This document shows positions 12,370-14,581 of a stretch of DNA of 14,581 bases, piece after piece. Both the position numbers and the translations under genes were made by a program. Numbering within the stretch: the first letter of the stretch is position 1; each line of letters opens with the position of its first letter. The notes beneath the pieces were generated by a model. It did no database searches, was not told the origin of the DNA, and saw only the letters and a program-made list of their open reading frames with translations. The DNA comes from an uncultured Lachnospiraceae bacterium. Its GTDB lineage: Bacteria > Bacillota > Clostridia > Lachnospirales > Lachnospiraceae. The stretch lies in assembly GCA_900554205.1 (NCBI GenBank), contig USGM01000085.1, forward strand, positions 1 to 14,581, in the 5' to 3' direction.

Positions 12370-12456
12370 TGAATAAAAAATTTTAATTAATGCATAAAAC
12401 AGCGTGTAATATGCATAAAAATGAATAAAACAGGCAATAAGATGCATAAAAATGCG
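12370..12456. promoter_or_regulatory. ArgR (AhrC) operator array between argG and argC
   Basis: The half-site TG(A/C)ATAA begins at 12370, 12391, 12412, 12422 and 12443, so neighbours are 21, 21, 10 and 21 bases apart. The two sites starting at 12412 (TGCATAAAAATGAA) and 12443 (TGCATAAAAATGCG) each match 13 of 14 positions of the palindrome TGmATAwwwATkCA that I recall for Firmicute arginine boxes. The sites at 12370 and 12391 match mainly in one arm. The array lies between the argG and argC -35 elements. ArgR hexamers bind paired boxes on one face of the helix with arginine as co-repressor. No argR gene lies in the window. Confidence 0.65.
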
Positions 12457-12466
12457 AAAAAAGTAG

Positions 12467-12494
12467 TAGACATTTATGAAAAAAGTGGTATGAT
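12467..12494 (+). promoter_or_regulatory. Putative promoter for argC-GNAT-argJ
   Basis: TAGACA (12467-12472, 5/6) and TATGAT (12489-12494, 5/6) are spaced by 16 bases. The predicted start near 12501 leaves a leader of about 43 bases before ATG 12544, with a GAGGAAG ribosome site. The last arginine box ends about 10 bases upstream of this -35. Confidence 0.55.
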
Positions 12495-12543
12495 TACAAC
12501 AGAGAGTAATTTTAATGTCCCGAGCGGACGGAAAGAGGAAGAG

Positions 12544-13602
12544 ATGGTTAAGGTAGGTATTATCGGAGCGACAGGCTATGCCGGAGGCGAGCTTGTGCGC
12601 ATTCTGGCGAATCATAAGGATGCGAAGATCATGTGGTTTGGTTCCAGAAGCTATATAGATAAGAAGTATTACGAGGTCTATCAGAACATGTTCCGGATCG
12701 TCGATGACATCTGTAAGGATGATAATCTGGCGGAGCTTGCGGAGCAGGTGGATGTCATCTTCACGGCGACGCCGCAGGGCTTTCTGGCGGGACTTCTCAC
12801 GGAGGACATATTATCTAAGGTAAAGATCGTTGATCTGTCGGCGGATTTCCGCATCAAGGATGTCGCCGTCTATGAGAAGTGGTACGGCATCGAGCATAAG
12901 TCGCCGCAGTTTATCCCGGAGGCGGTTTATGGGCTCTGTGAGATCAATAGGGACAAGGTAACGGAGCGGACAAGACTGGTGGCGAATCCGGGCTGCTATA
13001 CGACCTGTTCCATCCTGACGGCGTACCCGCTGGTGAAGGAGGGACTGATCGACGTGGACACGCTGATCGTGGACGCAAAGTCCGGCACCTCCGGCGCTGG
13101 CAGAGGGGCGAAGGTGGCGAATCTGTTCTGCGAGGTCAATGAAAATATGAAGGCTTACGGCGTGGCGACCCACAGACATACGCCGGAGATCGAGGAGCAG
13201 CTGGGCTACGCCGCAGGCAGTGAGGTGACGATCAATTTTACCCCCCATCTGGTTCCGATGAACAGGGGCATTCTGGTGACAGAATATGCGAGCCTGAAAA
13301 GGAAGGCGGACGGAAGCCTGCCTGCATATGAAGAGATCAGGGCGGCATACGACAAATATTACGCGGATGAGAAGTTTGTCCGCGTGCTGGATAAGGGTCT
13401 GTGCCCGGAGACAAAATGGGTCGAGGGCAGCAACTATGTCGATATTAATTTCGTGATCGACGAGCGGACCGGCCGTGTGATCATGATGGGAGCGCTTGAC
13501 AATCTTGTAAAGGGCGCTGCCGGTCAGGCGGTACAGAATATGAACCTGCTGTTCGGGCTGCCGGAGAGCGAGGGACTGGAGCTGGTTCCCTGCTTCCCGT
13601 AA
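12544..13602 (+). CDS. argC: N-acetyl-gamma-glutamyl-phosphate reductase
   Basis: The enzyme reduces N-acetylglutamyl phosphate with NADPH to the semialdehyde, the third step of the acetylated arginine pathway. The NADP-binding loop GATGYAGGE is at residues 8-16, the catalytic cysteine is C151 in ANPGCYTT, and GTSGAGRG (181-188) plus THRHTPEIEEQ (209-219) give the second half of the active site. The length of 352 residues matches the long (type 1) family form. The start at 12544 is supported by AGAGGAAG just upstream. The open frame continues back to 12421 through the arginine boxes and promoter and is not coding. The GNAT and argJ genes follow in the same orientation with 52 and 36 bases between genes. 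Confidence 0.97.
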   Translation: MVKVGIIGATGYAGGELVRILANHKDAKIMWFGSRSYIDKKYYEVYQNMFRIVDDICKDDNLAELAEQVDVIFTATPQGFLAGLLTEDILSKVKIVDLSADFRIKDVAVYEKWYGIEHKSPQFIPEAVYGLCEINRDKVTERTRLVANPGCYTTCSILTAYPLVKEGLIDVDTLIVDAKSGTSGAGRGAKVANLFCEVNENMKAYGVATHRHTPEIEEQLGYAAGSEVTINFTPHLVPMNRGILVTEYASLKRKADGSLPAYEEIRAAYDKYYADEKFVRVLDKGLCPETKWVEGSNYVDINFVIDERTGRVIMMGALDNLVKGAAGQAVQNMNLLFGLPESEGLELVPCFP

Positions 13603-13654
13603 GCATCGGGCAAAACGGCAAGCTTCAGAAAATAAAGTCGGAACGGAGAACAGT

Positions 13655-14119
13655 ATGAGTGAGAAAAACTACACGATCAGAACAATGACGGCGGCGGACT
13701 ACGACGGACTGAAAAGTCTCTGGATGAGCATTCACGGCTTCGGTATCCGGAGCATCGATGATTCGCGAGAGGGTGTGGAGCGCTTCCTGAAAAGAAACCC
13801 GACGACGAGTGTGGTGGCTGTCTCGGAGGCGGGAGAGGTCGTCGGCGGTATCCTCTGCGGACATGACGGCAGACGCGGCTGTCTCTATCATGTCTGTGTG
13901 CGCGAGGACTTCCGCAGAATGGGCATCGGAAAGGCAATGGTCGTCCACTGCATGAATGCGTTGAAGGAGGAAGAGATCAACAAGGTCAGCCTGATCGCCT
14001 TTACGGTAAACGACATCGGAAATGCATTCTGGAACTGTATCGGCTGGACGAAGCGGGAGGATCTGAATTATTATGATTTCACGCTGAATGAGGCAAATAT
14101 CACGGCATTTAACAAATAA
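13655..14119 (+). CDS. GNAT-family N-acetyltransferase inside the argC-argJ operon
   Basis: The 154-residue protein is a compact single-domain GNAT. Motif A is HVCVREDFRRMGIGKAMV (79-96) with R-R-x-G-x-G binding the acetyl-CoA pyrophosphate. Motif B is FTVNDIGNAFWNCIGWTKRE (116-135). GGAG (13645-13648) precedes ATG 13655. Being between argC and argJ, it will be expressed with arginine genes. It could be an accessory N-acetylglutamate synthase feeding the pathway, an acetyltransferase for another metabolite, or a protein acetyltransferase. The sequence resembles general YpeA/RimI-type enzymes rather than the ArgA kinase-fold form. No amino-acid-kinase domain is attached. Confidence 0.85.
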   Translation: MSEKNYTIRTMTAADYDGLKSLWMSIHGFGIRSIDDSREGVERFLKRNPTTSVVAVSEAGEVVGGILCGHDGRRGCLYHVCVREDFRRMGIGKAMVVHCMNALKEEEINKVSLIAFTVNDIGNAFWNCIGWTKREDLNYYDFTLNEANITAFNK

Positions 14120-14155
14120 AGGAAACATGCGCGGGAGCGCGGAAAGAGGAACGAG

Positions 14156-14581
14156 ATGAAGCAGATCGAGGGCGGCGTGACCGCAGCAAAGGGATTTGAG
14201 GCAGCAGGTGTTGAGGCTGGAGTAAAATATCAGAACCGGAAGGACATGGCGATGATCTACAGCAAGGTGCCCTGTAAGGTGGCGGGAACCTTTACGACCA
14301 ACATTGTAAAGGCGGCTCCGGTACAGTGGGATAAGCAGGTGGTGGAGCATTCCGCCTTCGTGCAGGCGGTGGTCGTCAACTCCGGCGTGGCGAATGCGGC
14401 TACCGGCAGACAGGGTCTGGAATGCTGTAAGACAGAGGCGGAATATACGGGAAAGCTGCTCGGAATCCCGGCAGACGCGGTTCTCGTGGCATCCACGGGT
14501 GTCATCGGAAACCAGCTTCCGGTCGATAAGATCACGGCGGGCATTGAGAAGCTGGCGGCGGCGAAGGCAGCGACGGCAGAG
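14156..14581 (+). CDS. argJ: Glutamate N-acetyltransferase / amino-acid acetyltransferase (3' partial)
   Basis: The first 142 codons are present and the gene runs off the right edge in frame. ArgJ transfers the acetyl group from N-acetylornithine to glutamate, recycling it; some forms also use acetyl-CoA. The start VTAAKGFEAAGVEAGVKY matches the usual opening V-T-A-x-x-G-F-x-A-x-G. TFTTNIVKAAPVQWDK (45-60), VVVNSGVANAATGRQG (72-87) and ASTGVIGNQLP (112-122, carrying the oxyanion-hole Thr-Gly) are diagnostic. The self-cleavage site (A-T-M-L-x-x-D type) lies beyond the window. GAGGA (14146-14150) precedes ATG 14156. The usual N-A-N of NSGNANACTG reads V-A-N, a mild variation. argB, argD and argF would be expected downstream. 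Confidence 0.95.
   Translation, partial: MKQIEGGVTAAKGFEAAGVEAGVKYQNRKDMAMIYSKVPCKVAGTFTTNIVKAAPVQWDKQVVEHSAFVQAVVVNSGVANAATGRQGLECCKTEAEYTGKLLGIPADAVLVASTGVIGNQLPVDKITAGIEKLAAAKAATAE

Noticed and set aside
12421..12543. N-terminal extension of argC (start at 12421)
   Set aside because: The segment contains the arginine boxes and the -35/-10 pair; conserved ArgC sequence begins at 12544 with a good ribosome site.
12289..12615. N-terminal extension of argG
   Set aside because: It would run through the promoter and arginine boxes and into argC. The conserved ArgG N-terminus begins at 12288 behind GGAGG.
14129..14141. Regulatory hairpin GCGC-GGGA-GCGC before argJ
   Set aside because: The stem is only four base pairs in a GC-rich context and may be chance.
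13625..14350. 241-codon minus-strand frame opposite the GNAT and argJ genes
   Set aside because: It is antisense to two recognisable proteins and has no supported start.

Overview
The window looks like the chromosome of a spore-forming anaerobic Firmicute of class Clostridia, most likely a Lachnospiraceae-type gut organism. This rests on strong AGGAGG-type ribosome binding sites, a SpoVAE-type sporulation membrane protein, a DUF5721 protein, a divergent 'shikimate kinase' of the kind found in that group, and an arginine cluster beginning argC-GNAT-argJ. No rRNA, tRNA, CRISPR array or intact insertion sequence was seen. The longest stretches without a gene are 262 bases (8025-8286) and 255 bases (12289-12543). 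Both are divergent promoter regions and are described below.

Region 1 (1-3445) looks accessory. It starts with the C-terminal tail of an Rpn-type nuclease/transposase-like protein. A tightly overlapping three-gene cassette follows: an ECF sigma factor, a small two-TM basic protein, and a 741-residue protein. The last joins about 127 residues of polytopic membrane protein directly to a surface-protein body of beta-helix-like repeats, InlB/Flg_new-type repeats and two LysM domains. The join looks like a gene fusion made by deletion or recombination, or an assembly artefact.

Region 2 (3446-4842) holds a small conserved protein translationally overlapped with an AroK-like P-loop kinase that lacks key shikimate-binding residues. 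A solitary spoVAE gene with a possible sigma-G-type promoter follows. A strong hairpin terminator ends the region and is shared with the convergent gene.

Region 3 (4809-8024, minus strand) is a compact operon: DUF5721, then a large M28-family metallopeptidase, then a GNAT acetyltransferase, joined by 4- and 11-base overlaps. Divergent from it is a DegV-family gene (8287-9123) with a hairpin leader. After that come a small secreted or membrane protein with a conserved-looking C-terminus, a terminator, and two very small membrane ORFs overlapping by ATGA (9749-10050).

Region 4 (10051-14581) is arginine biosynthesis. On the minus strand argG is followed at 12 and 15 bases by a DUF1294 membrane protein and an orphan LytTR response regulator. 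On the plus strand argC, a GNAT acetyltransferase and the start of argJ run off the window. The argG/argC divergent intergenic region carries two good promoters. Between them is an array of TG(A/C)ATAA half-sites spaced by about 10 or 21 bases, which I read as an ArgR (AhrC) operator controlling both arms.
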